NCBI RefSeq assembly: GCF_902374955.1
Contig: NZ_CABKRX010000066.1
Coordinates: 1-8,778 of the forward strand
Source: Bacillus massilioanorexius
GTDB taxonomy: Bacteria > Bacillota > Bacilli > Bacillales > DSM-1321
DNA length: 8,778 nucleotides
Reading direction: 5' to 3'
Shown here: one piece after another, positions 1 to 5,498 of the stretch
How positions within the stretch are numbered: position 1 is the stretch's first letter
Layout of the letters: every line of letters begins with the position of its first letter
Notes under the pieces: model-generated
Seen by the model: the letters and a program-made list of their open reading frames with translations, nothing else
What the model was told of the DNA's origin: nothing
Database searches by the model: none
Made by a program: the position numbers and the translations under genes

Positions 1-75
1 AGAAAACGTATTCATAGTAGCATTGGATATAAAACACCACAAGCTATGGAAGAAGCAGCTAGAAAAATTGCTTAA
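1..75 (+). CDS. IS3-family transposase (OrfB), C-terminal fragment
   Basis: The frame is open from the first base and reads RKRIHSSIGYKTPQ followed by about ten residues to the TAA at 73-75. The pattern R-x-H-S-S-I-G-Y-K-T-P is the characteristic C-terminus of the integrase-type (DDE, rve domain) OrfB of IS3-family elements. The DDE catalytic residues and the OrfA frame are upstream of the window, so intactness cannot be judged. It is partial only because the window starts here. Confidence 0.82.
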   Translation, partial: RKRIHSSIGYKTPQAMEEAARKIA

Positions 76-115
76 AACCTAACTTTTTGGTGTCCAAGAT
101 ATTGACCTAAATCCA
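1..115 (+). mobile_element. Right end of an IS3-family insertion sequence
   Basis: The window opens inside an insertion sequence. The last codons of an IS3-type transposase end at 75. About 15 bases later comes a segment, roughly 89-115 (reading ...TGTCCAAGATATTGACC...CCA), whose position after the transposase stop and terminal CCA match the right terminal inverted repeat of IS3-family elements. The left end lies outside the window, so the inverted repeat and target duplication cannot be confirmed. The boundary at 115 is an estimate; a perfect 12-bp palindrome, TCCAATATTGGA (112-123), straddles it. Confidence 0.6.
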
Positions 116-164
116 ATATTGGAGGTTTTTGTTTGCTAAACTTATGTTTATTACTGGTGAGTAA

Positions 165-195
165 ACTTTCTTAATGATTTATACATTAAGAAAGT
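165..195. repeat. Perfect 12-bp hairpin between the IS end and the acetyltransferase
   Basis: ACTTTCTTAATG (165-176) and CATTAAGAAAGT (184-195) are exact reverse complements separated by the 7-base loop ATTTATA. No T-run follows, so it is not a standard terminator. It lies just upstream of the acetyltransferase leader and could be an operator, an mRNA-stabilising 5' hairpin or an insulator against transcripts leaving the IS. Its role is unknown. Confidence 0.45.
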
Positions 196-246
196 ACTTT
201 GTAGAAAATTAAAAAAGAACATTTTATAGAAAATAGGAGACTATTA

Positions 247-780
247 ATGGATATCTTAATTAGACAAGAACTCACTGACGATTACACTAAGACAGAAAAA
301 GTTGTAGAGAGAGCTTTTAAAAATGAAGAATACAGCGATAAGAAAGAACATTTCCTTGTGAATCGCCTTAGAAGATCAGATGCTTTTATTCCAGAACTTT
401 CACTAGTTGCAGTAAACCAAGATAATGACATTATAGGTCATATCTTATTGACGAAAATACAAGTAAAAGACGATGAAAATACGGCTGATTCTCTAGCACT
501 TGCTCCAGTTTCTGTGGCTCCTGAGTATCAAAATAAAGGTGTTGGAAGTAAATTAATTCGTGCAGCACTAAAAAAAGCAAAAGAAATTGGATATGACTCA
601 ATCATTTTATTAGGTCACAAAGATTATTATCCGAAATTTGGCTTTAAACCAGCTAGCTTGTGGAATATTAAGGCTCCATTTGATGTACCAGATGATGTGT
701 TTATGGCTTTAGAATTAACTGAAGGCTCTCTTCAAAATACACAAGGCACTGTTCATTATTCAAAAGCATTCTTCGAATAA
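247..780 (+). CDS. GNAT-family N-acetyltransferase (COG3153/YhbS-like)
   Basis: This is a 177-residue cytosolic protein of the usual length for a single GNAT domain. Such enzymes transfer an acetyl group from acetyl-CoA to an amine; the substrate here is unknown. The acetyl-CoA pyrophosphate-binding motif is visible at residues 88-104 (VSVAPEYQNKGVGSKL, a Q-x-x-G-x-G core). It is followed by the helix-strand segment ending in YYPKFGFKP (127-135), which is typical of the YhbS-like COG3153 subgroup. The ATG at 247 is supported by AGGAGA at 235-240. The gene stands alone: an IS end lies upstream and a strong terminator directly downstream, and it converges with the PadR/DUF1048 operon. No firm promoter was found in 116-234 beyond weak -10-like AT-rich boxes such as TATAGA (225-230). 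Confidence 0.88.
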   Translation: MDILIRQELTDDYTKTEKVVERAFKNEEYSDKKEHFLVNRLRRSDAFIPELSLVAVNQDNDIIGHILLTKIQVKDDENTADSLALAPVSVAPEYQNKGVGSKLIRAALKKAKEIGYDSIILLGHKDYYPKFGFKPASLWNIKAPFDVPDDVFMALELTEGSLQNTQGTVHYSKAFFE

Positions 781-804
781 ATACAGGTAATATACATTTT
801 TTAC

Positions 805-836
805 AAAGAGATTGTTATATGGCAATCTCTTTTTTT
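805..836 (+). terminator. Rho-independent terminator of the acetyltransferase gene
   Basis: AAAGAGATTG (805-814) pairs with CAATCTCTTT (823-832) around the 8-base loop TTATATGG, and the T-run continues to 836. It starts 25 bases after the acetyltransferase stop. In the opposite direction only two T's follow the stem, so it would be a poor stop for the convergent operon. Confidence 0.9.
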
Positions 837-842
837 GTTGAA

Positions 843-870
843 TTAACCTGTCATTGTATTTCACTCCTTT
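843..870 (-). pseudogene. Vestigial start of a lost third gene in the PadR/DUF1048 operon
   Basis: Immediately after the DUF1048 stop codon, on the minus strand, is a near-ideal ribosome binding site, AAAGGAGTG (862-870), overlapping that stop. Seven bases later comes ATG (854-852). The frame then reads only M-T-G before TAA (845-843). Such a well-placed initiation region with no gene suggests that a downstream cistron was deleted or replaced by the acetyltransferase side of the locus. PadR/DUF1048 operons often carry a second DUF1048 gene or a membrane/transporter gene at this position (family knowledge); which one was lost here cannot be told. Confidence 0.5.
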
Positions 871-1183
871 ATTTCATTGAATTTCTTAATTTTTTCCTTT
901 CTTTATCCATCCACGTTTCCTCAGGAAACTCAGCTAATAACGAATCAGCAAATTCGGCAATATCATGACCAACGACATCTTGAACACTTAAGCCTTCTCT
1001 CACACTCTCCTCGAACATCTCTAAAATATTTTTCAGATAGTGCAGCATGCCTGATCCTTTAGCGAATGTCCACATATATCTATCAATCGCCGCCATCGCT
1101 TTTTTATGTGGCTCAGGTAATTGCTGAATTCGTTTTTGATATGCTCGGTACTCTCGTTTTTCTTCCATCATTTTTTTAAACAT
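869..1183 (-). CDS. DUF1048-family protein, PadR partner (LftS-like)
   Basis: This is a 104-residue, highly charged, predicted all-helical cytosolic protein without a signal or membrane segment. Length and pattern (basic N-terminus KKMMEEKREYRAYQKR at 3-18, then WTFAKGSGM and a C-terminal EETWMDKERKKLR stretch) fit DUF1048. This family is found almost exclusively downstream of PadR regulators; LftS beside LftR in Listeria is the best-known relative. Its molecular role is not established, and a regulatory accessory function is likely. The start codon lies within the end of padR (8-base overlap) and is preceded by AAAGGAG, so translation is coupled to padR. No transporter gene accompanies the pair in this window, although in Listeria lftRS controls a distant ABC exporter. 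Confidence 0.85.
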   Translation of the reverse strand: MFKKMMEEKREYRAYQKRIQQLPEPHKKAMAAIDRYMWTFAKGSGMLHYLKNILEMFEESVREGLSVQDVVGHDIAEFADSLLAEFPEETWMDKERKKLRNSMK

Positions 1184-1505
1184 GTCTTTTCTCCTTTATT
1201 TCATTCATTTTTTCCTCAATAAAAGACCAACGTTCCCAAAAACTCATAAGCTCTTCTTCCCCTGCAGCACTTAACGTGTTAAATTTTCGAGTTGGCCCAA
1301 GATCTGACTTTTTCTTATTAATGTTGACGAAACCTTTTTTCTCTAGACGCAGAAGAATCGTATAAACAGTGCCTTCCGCAATATCTTCAAACCCTAAATC
1401 GGTCAGGTATTTCGTAATTTCATAACCATAAGTTTCTCCTTCCCTAATCTTCTGTAGTATGATTCCTTGTAGAACTCCTTTTAGCATGGTTGTAAATTCA
1501 TTCAT
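1176..1505 (-). CDS. PadR-family transcriptional repressor (LftR-like)
   Basis: This is a 109-residue winged-helix regulator, the short PadR subfamily with one C-terminal dimerisation helix. Visible PadR hallmarks are YGYEI (26-30), the recognition-helix/wing region EGTVYTILLRLEKKGFV (44-60) and the wing end GPTRKFNTLSAAGEEEL (70-86). The acidic/aromatic tail FWERWSFIEEKMNEIKEK (89-106) is the likely dimer helix. The ATG at 1505 has GAGGGA (1510-1515) at proper spacing. It overlaps the DUF1048 gene by 8 bases, forming one operon. Five copies of a dyad sequence in the upstream 250 bp overlap its likely promoters and suggest strong autorepression. PadR proteins of this type typically sense small hydrophobic or antibiotic-like ligands; the inducer here is unknown. 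Confidence 0.92.
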   Translation of the reverse strand: MNEFTTMLKGVLQGIILQKIREGETYGYEITKYLTDLGFEDIAEGTVYTILLRLEKKGFVNINKKKSDLGPTRKFNTLSAAGEEELMSFWERWSFIEEKMNEIKEKRHV

Positions 1506-1525
1506 AATTTCCCTCTTTTCTAACC

Positions 1526-1559
1526 ACTACATAATATTACTAAGTAGTTAACGTATTAA
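1526..1559 (-). promoter_or_regulatory. PadR operator 1 with proximal promoter-like site
   Basis: A 23-bp dyad (1526-1548) has left arm ACTACATAATA, one central base, and right arm TACTAAGTAGT; the right arm is the exact consensus. On the minus strand a -10-like TATTAT (1531-1536) sits inside the left arm, with a weak -35-like TTAATA (1554-1559) 17 bp upstream. Relative to the dyad this geometry is identical to that of the two distal promoter sites. It lies about 20 bp upstream of the padR start codon. The promoter match is weak but the operator match is clear. Confidence 0.6.
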
Positions 1560-1597
1560 ATCTCTCACGATATCTTGTTAAAAATAATATGACAACC

Positions 1598-1654
1598 TCT
1601 ACTTAGCATTGCTAAGTACAGCTATATAATAATACTAAGTAGTCTTCATGTCAA
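1598..1654 (-). promoter_or_regulatory. Double PadR operator (sites 2 and 3) overlapping promoter P2
   Basis: Two 23-bp dyads abut exactly. Site 2 (1598-1620) contains the perfect 9-bp arms TACTTAGCA and TGCTAAGTA. Site 3 (1621-1643) carries the exact right half-site TACTAAGTAGT with a degenerate left arm. On the minus strand a perfect -35 TTGACA (1649-1654) and -10 TATTAT (1626-1631) are separated by 17 bp, so site 3 covers the spacer and -10 while site 2 covers the transcription start and early leader. The promoter fires leftward into padR. Confidence 0.75.
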
Positions 1655-1707
1655 ACCCTTTTCGCTAATTAATAGCCCTTTTTTTAATTATAAATTCTGT
1701 TCCAACC

Positions 1708-1764
1708 ACTACTTAATATTACTAAGTACAACTACATATTAATACTAAGTAGTGGTAATGTCAA
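1708..1764 (-). promoter_or_regulatory. Double PadR operator (sites 4 and 5) overlapping promoter P1
   Basis: Site 4 (1708-1730) and site 5 (1731-1753) again abut exactly; each arm matches the consensus at 9 or more of 11 positions. On the minus strand TTGACA (1759-1764) and TAATAT (1736-1741) are 17 bp apart, the same geometry as P2. This block is the sister copy of 1598-1654, displaced by 110 bp, and would also drive padR leftward. Confidence 0.72.
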
Positions 1765-1839
1765 ACAATTTTTGCTAGTAAATATAATTCTCCTTTTTGT
1801 CGTAACGCATAATTATGTAAATTCTGATAAGAAGGGATA

Positions 1840-1984
1840 CATTGTAGGGGCAAAAGTAACCCCTACTATCTCCAAGTAGTATGATAGCTCCTCTATCTTA
1901 TACTAGATCTACGTTCCAACCAGCCTCAAACATATTTCTAACTAGTAGAGGCAAACATTTTAGTTGGTAGGATCAATATCCTAC
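1840..1984. ncRNA. Candidate structured RNA or relic mobile-element end (hairpin-dense, non-coding)
   Basis: No convincing reading frame crosses this stretch on either strand, yet it holds consecutive helices. H1 is GTAGGGG/CCCCTAC (1844-1850 with 1860-1866). H2 is AGTATGATAG with CTATC-TT-ATACT (1878-1904, 5-base loop, 2-base bulge). H3 is nested, with outer CCAAC/GTTGG (1916-1920 with 1963-1967) and inner GCCTC/GAGGC (1923-1927 with 1948-1952). H4 is GTAGGAT/ATCCTAC (1967-1984, 4-base loop). A symmetrical terminator follows at 2031-2066. A TATAAT (1783-1788) could start a plus-strand transcript, though its -35 is poor. On the minus strand the helices lead to an AAAAAGGAG ribosome-binding-like site (1791-1799) with no start codon at good spacing, as if a gene had been lost. 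An IS110-type left end with its bridge RNA is one interpretation; none is confirmed. Confidence 0.4.
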
Positions 1985-2030
1985 GCACCCGTACGTTCTA
2001 CTCCAGCTACTGATAGATTAAATCCAAATT

Positions 2031-2066
2031 AAAAAGTTCAACCAGAAAGTTCTGGCTGAACTTTTT
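2031..2066. terminator. Bidirectional rho-independent terminator
   Basis: AAAAAGTTCA (2031-2040) pairs with TGAACTTTTT (2057-2066). After one mismatch the stem continues as CCAGA/TCTGG (2042-2046 with 2051-2055) around a 4-base loop, AAGT. A-tracts and T-tracts flank it on both strands, so it can end the Crp/Fnr gene transcript (minus, 139 bases after its stop) or any plus-strand RNA from the structured region. Confidence 0.85.
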
Positions 2067-2204
2067 AATAAAAACATAATTTAATCCATATTAAGCTATT
2101 ACACCCATTTATTTAAGTACAATACTTCACATTCTTACCTATAACGGTTACCTTCAAATAACAAAAATATGATTATCGATATCAACATTAGAAAGACAAC
2201 ATTT

Positions 2205-2903
2205 TTATTCATATATGTTATCTTTTGCTAACTTTCGAAGCTTTTTAAGGTTTTTAATATGAATGGCACCATTCACTCTTTCAATTACCTGTTCATTACA
2301 CAGTTTCTGGATTACTCGGTTTAAATGTCTATAACTAGTACCGATAATATCCGCAATATCGACTAAGCTTGAATTCTTCATTTCCTCTCGAAATAATGTT
2401 CCCTTACTATCCGTAGAAATGGACAATAGATAGCTGGCAAAGCGCACTTCAACAGGGTAAAGAACAATAAAAGTAGTAAAACTCGTTTTCGTTCTAAATT
2501 TCTGAGCAATAGATTTAAGTAAGAATTGTAGAAAGCTTGGATTGTTACCGATTGTTTCTTTTACGTTTTTGTACGAAATACACAAAGCCATACAATCTGT
2601 GCTAGCTTCTACTGAATTCATAGCTACTTCTTCATTCGCGAATTCTATATCCCCTAACGTTACAGGAGCTTTAAGAAACCGTATTATCAATCTTTTATCT
2701 TCGGGTGTCATCGTAAAAATTTTTACTTTCCCTTCAACAAGAAATAAAATTTTCTGAAGAGGTTCACCTGCCGTTATAATATTTTCTCCTTTAGTAAAAC
2801 TACATAACTGTATTTTATTTATATCAAGCGAAGAAAAGAATACATTTAAGTTATTCTTTTCGAGATATGAATAAATTAATGGTTTATTATCAATTATTCG
2901 CAT
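2205..2903 (-). CDS. Crp/Fnr-family transcriptional regulator, YeiL-like
   Basis: The protein has 232 residues, the normal size for the family. The N-terminal cyclic-nucleotide-binding-type beta barrel runs from about 20 to 115 (KGENIITAGEPLQKILFLVEGKVKIF at 38-63). It is followed by the dimerisation helix (about 120-155) and a C-terminal helix-turn-helix at about 178-209 (SLVDIADIIGTSYRHLNRVIQKL). The clear cAMP-contact motif of CRP is absent, so cAMP sensing is unlikely; four cysteines (34, 104, 108, 202) could matter if it senses redox state, but this is inference. The ATG at 2903 is preceded by AGAGGAAGAAG at usual spacing. It is divergent from a CNT nucleoside transporter. In E. coli, YeiL likewise lies beside a CNT-family gene (psuT/yeiM), which supports the YeiL-like call and a role in controlling nucleoside uptake. 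Confidence 0.82.
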   Translation of the reverse strand: MRIIDNKPLIYSYLEKNNLNVFFSSLDINKIQLCSFTKGENIITAGEPLQKILFLVEGKVKIFTMTPEDKRLIIRFLKAPVTLGDIEFANEEVAMNSVEASTDCMALCISYKNVKETIGNNPSFLQFLLKSIAQKFRTKTSFTTFIVLYPVEVRFASYLLSISTDSKGTLFREEMKNSSLVDIADIIGTSYRHLNRVIQKLCNEQVIERVNGAIHIKNLKKLRKLAKDNIYE

Positions 2904-3014
2904 CTTTCTTCTTCCTCTAATTTTGTATTTAGTAGGTTATTAACATCCTATCCTATACTCTAAAATAAATAACCTCCGAAGTAATATTTTAATGGCAAAT
3001 CATTTTTAGTATGT

Positions 3015-3028
3015 AGGACATATGTCCT
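3015..3028. promoter_or_regulatory. Perfect 14-bp palindrome, candidate operator of the Crp/Fnr regulator
   Basis: AGGACAT (3015-3021) and ATGTCCT (3022-3028) form an exact inverted repeat between the divergent regulator and transporter genes. If the -10-like TAATAT (3051-3056) is used, transcription would start near 3063 and the palindrome centre (3021.5) would lie about 41.5 bp upstream, the classic class II activator position for Crp/Fnr proteins. The promoter call is weak; the palindrome itself is certain. Confidence 0.5.
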
Positions 3029-3044
3029 TGTGTTCATTTTTGAA

Positions 3045-3056
3045 TATAAGTAATAT
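3045..3056 (+). promoter_or_regulatory. Possible -10 region of the nucleoside transporter gene
   Basis: Two overlapping -10-like boxes, TATAAG (3045-3050) and TAATAT (3051-3056), lie 77-90 bases before the TTG start at 3133. No good -35 accompanies them, as expected for an activator-dependent promoter. The call rests on position and AT-rich matches only. Confidence 0.3.
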
Positions 3057-3132
3057 ACATACGGTGGTAAGAGACAGTTGCAAATTGTTTTATTATTTTT
3101 TCCTAGATTATTTTAAGAAAGAGGGATATTTT

Positions 3133-4320
3133 TTGTTCAGTATTCTACTTGGTATTGTTGCAATTGTTTTATTAATTGGTTTTTCTTACTTAATTTCTAA
3201 TGACAAGAAAAATATTAATTTTAGAGCTGTCATAATTATGCTTGGAATTCAATTCATTCTTACTTGGTTACTTCTAAAAACGACCATAGGTTTGAAGGTG
3301 ATTGATACAATTGCTACTGGTTTTAATAAGTTATTGGATTATGGAATGGAAGGTGTAAATTTCATTGTAGAAGGTTGGATTCCAGACGGAGGATCACCTT
3401 TCTTTATTAATGTATTACTTATTCTAGTCTTCACGTCAGCTTTCCTTTCATTATTAACGCATTTAAAAATCCTTCCTTATATTATTAAATATGTAGGTGG
3501 ATTATTATCGAAAGTTACAGGATTACCTCACGTTGAGAGTTTCAATGCAATCAATTCTGTTTTCTTTGGTCAAGCAGATGCTATTCTTGCAATTAAAACA
3601 CATATTAAAGATTTAAAGAAAAATCGGTTATTCATCATTTCTACTTCTGCAATGGCAAGTGTTTCAGCTGCTCTTATCGCTTCTTATATGACAATGTTAC
3701 CAGCGAAATTTGTTTTAATCGCGGTCGTATTGAATGTTTTCAGTGCATTAATACTAGCTTCTATAATAGCGCCTGTAAAAGTTTCAAAAGAAGAAGGATC
3801 AATTGATATAAATGATATGATTCATACGAAAAATATCTTTGATGCAATCGGATCTGGAGCTATGGATGGTGGAAAGGTAGCTCTTATTGTAAGTGTCATG
3901 TTAATTGCGTATTTAGGATTACTTGCATTGGTAAACGGAATATTCAATAGTATATTTGGAATGGATTTAACAACTATGGTTGGTTATCTTTTCTCACCAA
4001 TCGCATACTTAATGGGTATTCCAAGTAGTGAAATAATTACTGCTGGTTCCGTAATGGGAACAAAGCTAATAGCTAATGAATTCGCAGCAATCATGCAATT
4101 CCAGCCTATTTTGGGAGAACTATCAGAAAAAACAGTGTCCGTTCTCTCTACGTTTCTCATTTCTTTTGCTTCAATTGGTTCTATTGGTATTATTGGTGGT
4201 GCCGTACAAGCAATTAATGGAGCAAAGGGAAAAGAGGTTAGTGCATTTGGATTAAAGATGTTACTTGTAGCAACTATGGCTTCCATCCTATCTGCTACAA
4301 TAGTTGGATTATTTGTATAA
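3133..4320 (+). CDS. Concentrative nucleoside transporter (CNT family, NupC-like), TTG start
   Basis: This cation-coupled importer of nucleosides in the cytoplasmic membrane has 395 residues from TTG 3133, matching the usual ~395-400 of NupC-type proteins. Hydrophobic segments recur along its length. The family core is visible as VESFNAINSVFFGQADAILAIK (about 134-155 from the TTG), followed by NRLFIISTSAMASVSAALIASYM, the region that binds nucleoside and cation in NupC-like transporters. The nominal frame opens at ATG 3022, but that ATG sits inside the palindrome and lacks a ribosome binding site, and the extra 37 residues are not family-like. AAAGAGGGA (3118-3126) precedes TTG 3133, after which the N-terminus (FSILLGIVAIV...SNDKK) is family-like. 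It is divergent from the YeiL-like regulator; the substrate could be common nucleosides or pseudouridine. No catabolic gene is adjacent. Confidence 0.9.
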   Translation: MFSILLGIVAIVLLIGFSYLISNDKKNINFRAVIIMLGIQFILTWLLLKTTIGLKVIDTIATGFNKLLDYGMEGVNFIVEGWIPDGGSPFFINVLLILVFTSAFLSLLTHLKILPYIIKYVGGLLSKVTGLPHVESFNAINSVFFGQADAILAIKTHIKDLKKNRLFIISTSAMASVSAALIASYMTMLPAKFVLIAVVLNVFSALILASIIAPVKVSKEEGSIDINDMIHTKNIFDAIGSGAMDGGKVALIVSVMLIAYLGLLALVNGIFNSIFGMDLTTMVGYLFSPIAYLMGIPSSEIITAGSVMGTKLIANEFAAIMQFQPILGELSEKTVSVLSTFLISFASIGSIGIIGGAVQAINGAKGKEVSAFGLKMLLVATMASILSATIVGLFV

Positions 4321-4360
4321 TCGAAAGATTATTCTTTGTTACCCTAGATAACTAACTAGA

Positions 4361-4422
4361 ATAATTTCGAATTCTTGGTGGGAAGACAAGCCCCCCCACC
4401 AAGAATAGAATTATCCTTTTTT
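4361..4422 (+). terminator. Strong terminator of the nucleoside transporter gene
   Basis: ATTCTTGGTGGG (4371-4382) pairs perfectly with CCCACCAAGAAT (4395-4406). The outer arms ATAATT (4361-4366) and AATTAT (4409-4414) extend the stem past a small internal loop, and a T6 run (4417-4422) follows. It begins 40 bases after the transporter stop. Confidence 0.92.
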
Positions 4423-4462
4423 AAGCTTCAGTGTGTATGTTTATTTTTAGAAAAATCAAAGC

Positions 4463-4506
4463 AACCAAAAACGACATTAAATTCACCATTAATGTCGTTT
4501 TTGGTT
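4463..4506. terminator. Bidirectional terminator between convergent units
   Basis: Two exact 18-base arms (4463-4480 and 4489-4506) flank the 8-base loop ATTCACCA. The core CGACATTAA/TTAATGTCG is preceded by A5 and followed by T5, so it terminates in both directions. It backs up the transporter terminator and probably ends the alpha/beta hydrolase transcript, whose stop lies 187 bases away. Confidence 0.85.
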
Positions 4507-4692
4507 AATAAAATAATAATTATGAGAGTGTTAAATATAAAACAACTAATTTTCTATACCTCTTCTAAAAAATTTGTCTCTTTTCTATATTATTATTTGT
4601 TAGAGATATTATTATATGATTGTAAGTTTTATATGTATAATCAACAAAGGTGAATGGTATTCAGTTTTTTATTCTCTATAACTAAGATTTCT

Positions 4693-5466
4693 TTATTTTT
4701 TATGGGTTAAAAGGAATTTATTTATTAATTCATTTAATTCAAAAGAGGCCTTTGTTGGAATTTGGTGTTTTTCCTTTTCCAAAAAAATCAAGTCATTATC
4801 AGGGAGTTTTTCGTGCAGAATACTTGCGTATTTATGAAATGATTTATCTTTCGCACCATAAATAAGTAAAACAGGTAATTTAATATCTTGAAGCTGACTT
4901 GTACAATTATATTGTAAACTATAGCGATAATACTGTTCGATATTCCTGGCATCTCCATTTATTGCTTCCTTATACAACTTTGCAAATACTTGTCGATTAT
5001 TAGAATTTCCCCATGTAATGGCAAGTGATAGAAAAGGAAGAACTCTCACTTTTGCAAGTTTGGCAGCTAAAACTATTCTTTGCTTTAAATATAAATCTTT
5101 CACTTCAGACATTCCACTAATAATAATACCACCTAATGCCCTACAAGCTTTAGTTAATAGGAACTCTAAAACGACAGAACCCCCAGTTGAATATCCACAA
5201 ATAAAAGCCTTCTCTATTCCTAAATAATCAAGAAGATTTGTAATATCCTCAACAATCAGTTGATATGTTATAGTCCTATTAGAATACAAACTCCTGCCAT
5301 GCCCTCTTATATCAAAAGTAATAATTTTATACTTGTGAGATAGATTTTCTAATTGGTTTATAAAATTTGCACTTGTTAGCAATGGAGGATGTATGAAAAC
5401 AATGGGAGTTCCTTTTCCCTTCACTGTATAATATAGATTATAACCATCTACATCCAAAGTAGGCAT
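4693..5466 (-). CDS. Alpha/beta-fold hydrolase (257 aa)
   Basis: A soluble serine hydrolase of the alpha/beta superfamily, of usual length. The catalytic triad can be read: nucleophile Ser93 in GYSTGG (91-96), acid Asp207 in YGAKDKS, and His234 in EKHQIP. DIRGHGRS (52-59) is the standard loop after strand 4. The oxyanion-hole strand reads FIHPP (24-28), with proline in place of the usual glycine of the HG motif, so the oxyanion geometry may be altered. No signal peptide is seen, and the substrate is unknown. The ATG at 5466 has GAGGTGAT (5475-5482) in position. The gene is monocistronic, with no neighbour closer than 560 bp upstream. A second hydrolase at 7117-7935 has the same fold but little similarity outside the motifs, so recent duplication is unlikely. 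Confidence 0.87.
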   Translation of the reverse strand: MPTLDVDGYNLYYTVKGKGTPIVFIHPPLLTSANFINQLENLSHKYKIITFDIRGHGRSLYSNRTITYQLIVEDITNLLDYLGIEKAFICGYSTGGSVVLEFLLTKACRALGGIIISGMSEVKDLYLKQRIVLAAKLAKVRVLPFLSLAITWGNSNNRQVFAKLYKEAINGDARNIEQYYRYSLQYNCTSQLQDIKLPVLLIYGAKDKSFHKYASILHEKLPDNDLIFLEKEKHQIPTKASFELNELINKFLLTHKK

Positions 5467-5498
5467 CTATCTAATCACCTCATTTATCTGAATACATT

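Larger units (their letters stand above)
1598..1788. repeat. Imperfect direct duplication of the operator/promoter block, 110-bp offset
   Basis: The 46-bp double operator at 1598-1643 and that at 1708-1753 agree at 39 of 46 positions by direct comparison. Similarity continues into the -35 region (both read ATGTCAAAC) and the following AT-rich bases (TTTTCGCTAATTAATA against TTTTTGCTAGTAAATA). The regulatory block was therefore duplicated as a unit rather than arising from independent operators. Confidence 0.75.

Noticed and set aside
1526..1753. Repeated 23-bp dyads considered as a CRISPR array
   Set aside because: The repeats are palindromic, two pairs abut with no spacer, spacing is irregular, and they coincide with promoter elements of padR; operators explain them better.
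1964..2032. Short plus-strand frame ending in APVRSTPATDRLNPN
   Set aside because: It has an in-frame stop immediately before it, no ribosome binding site, and lies within the hairpin-rich block; treated as non-coding.
3984..4286. 100-codon minus-strand frame inside the transporter gene
   Set aside because: It lies opposite the conserved transporter frame, has no ribosome binding site or recognisable motifs, and is an antisense shadow.
4375..4653. 92-codon plus-strand frame after the nucleoside transporter
   Set aside because: It begins inside the transporter terminator and runs through the second terminator hairpin, with no ribosome binding site and low-complexity composition. An internal ATG near 4531 also lacks a ribosome binding site.
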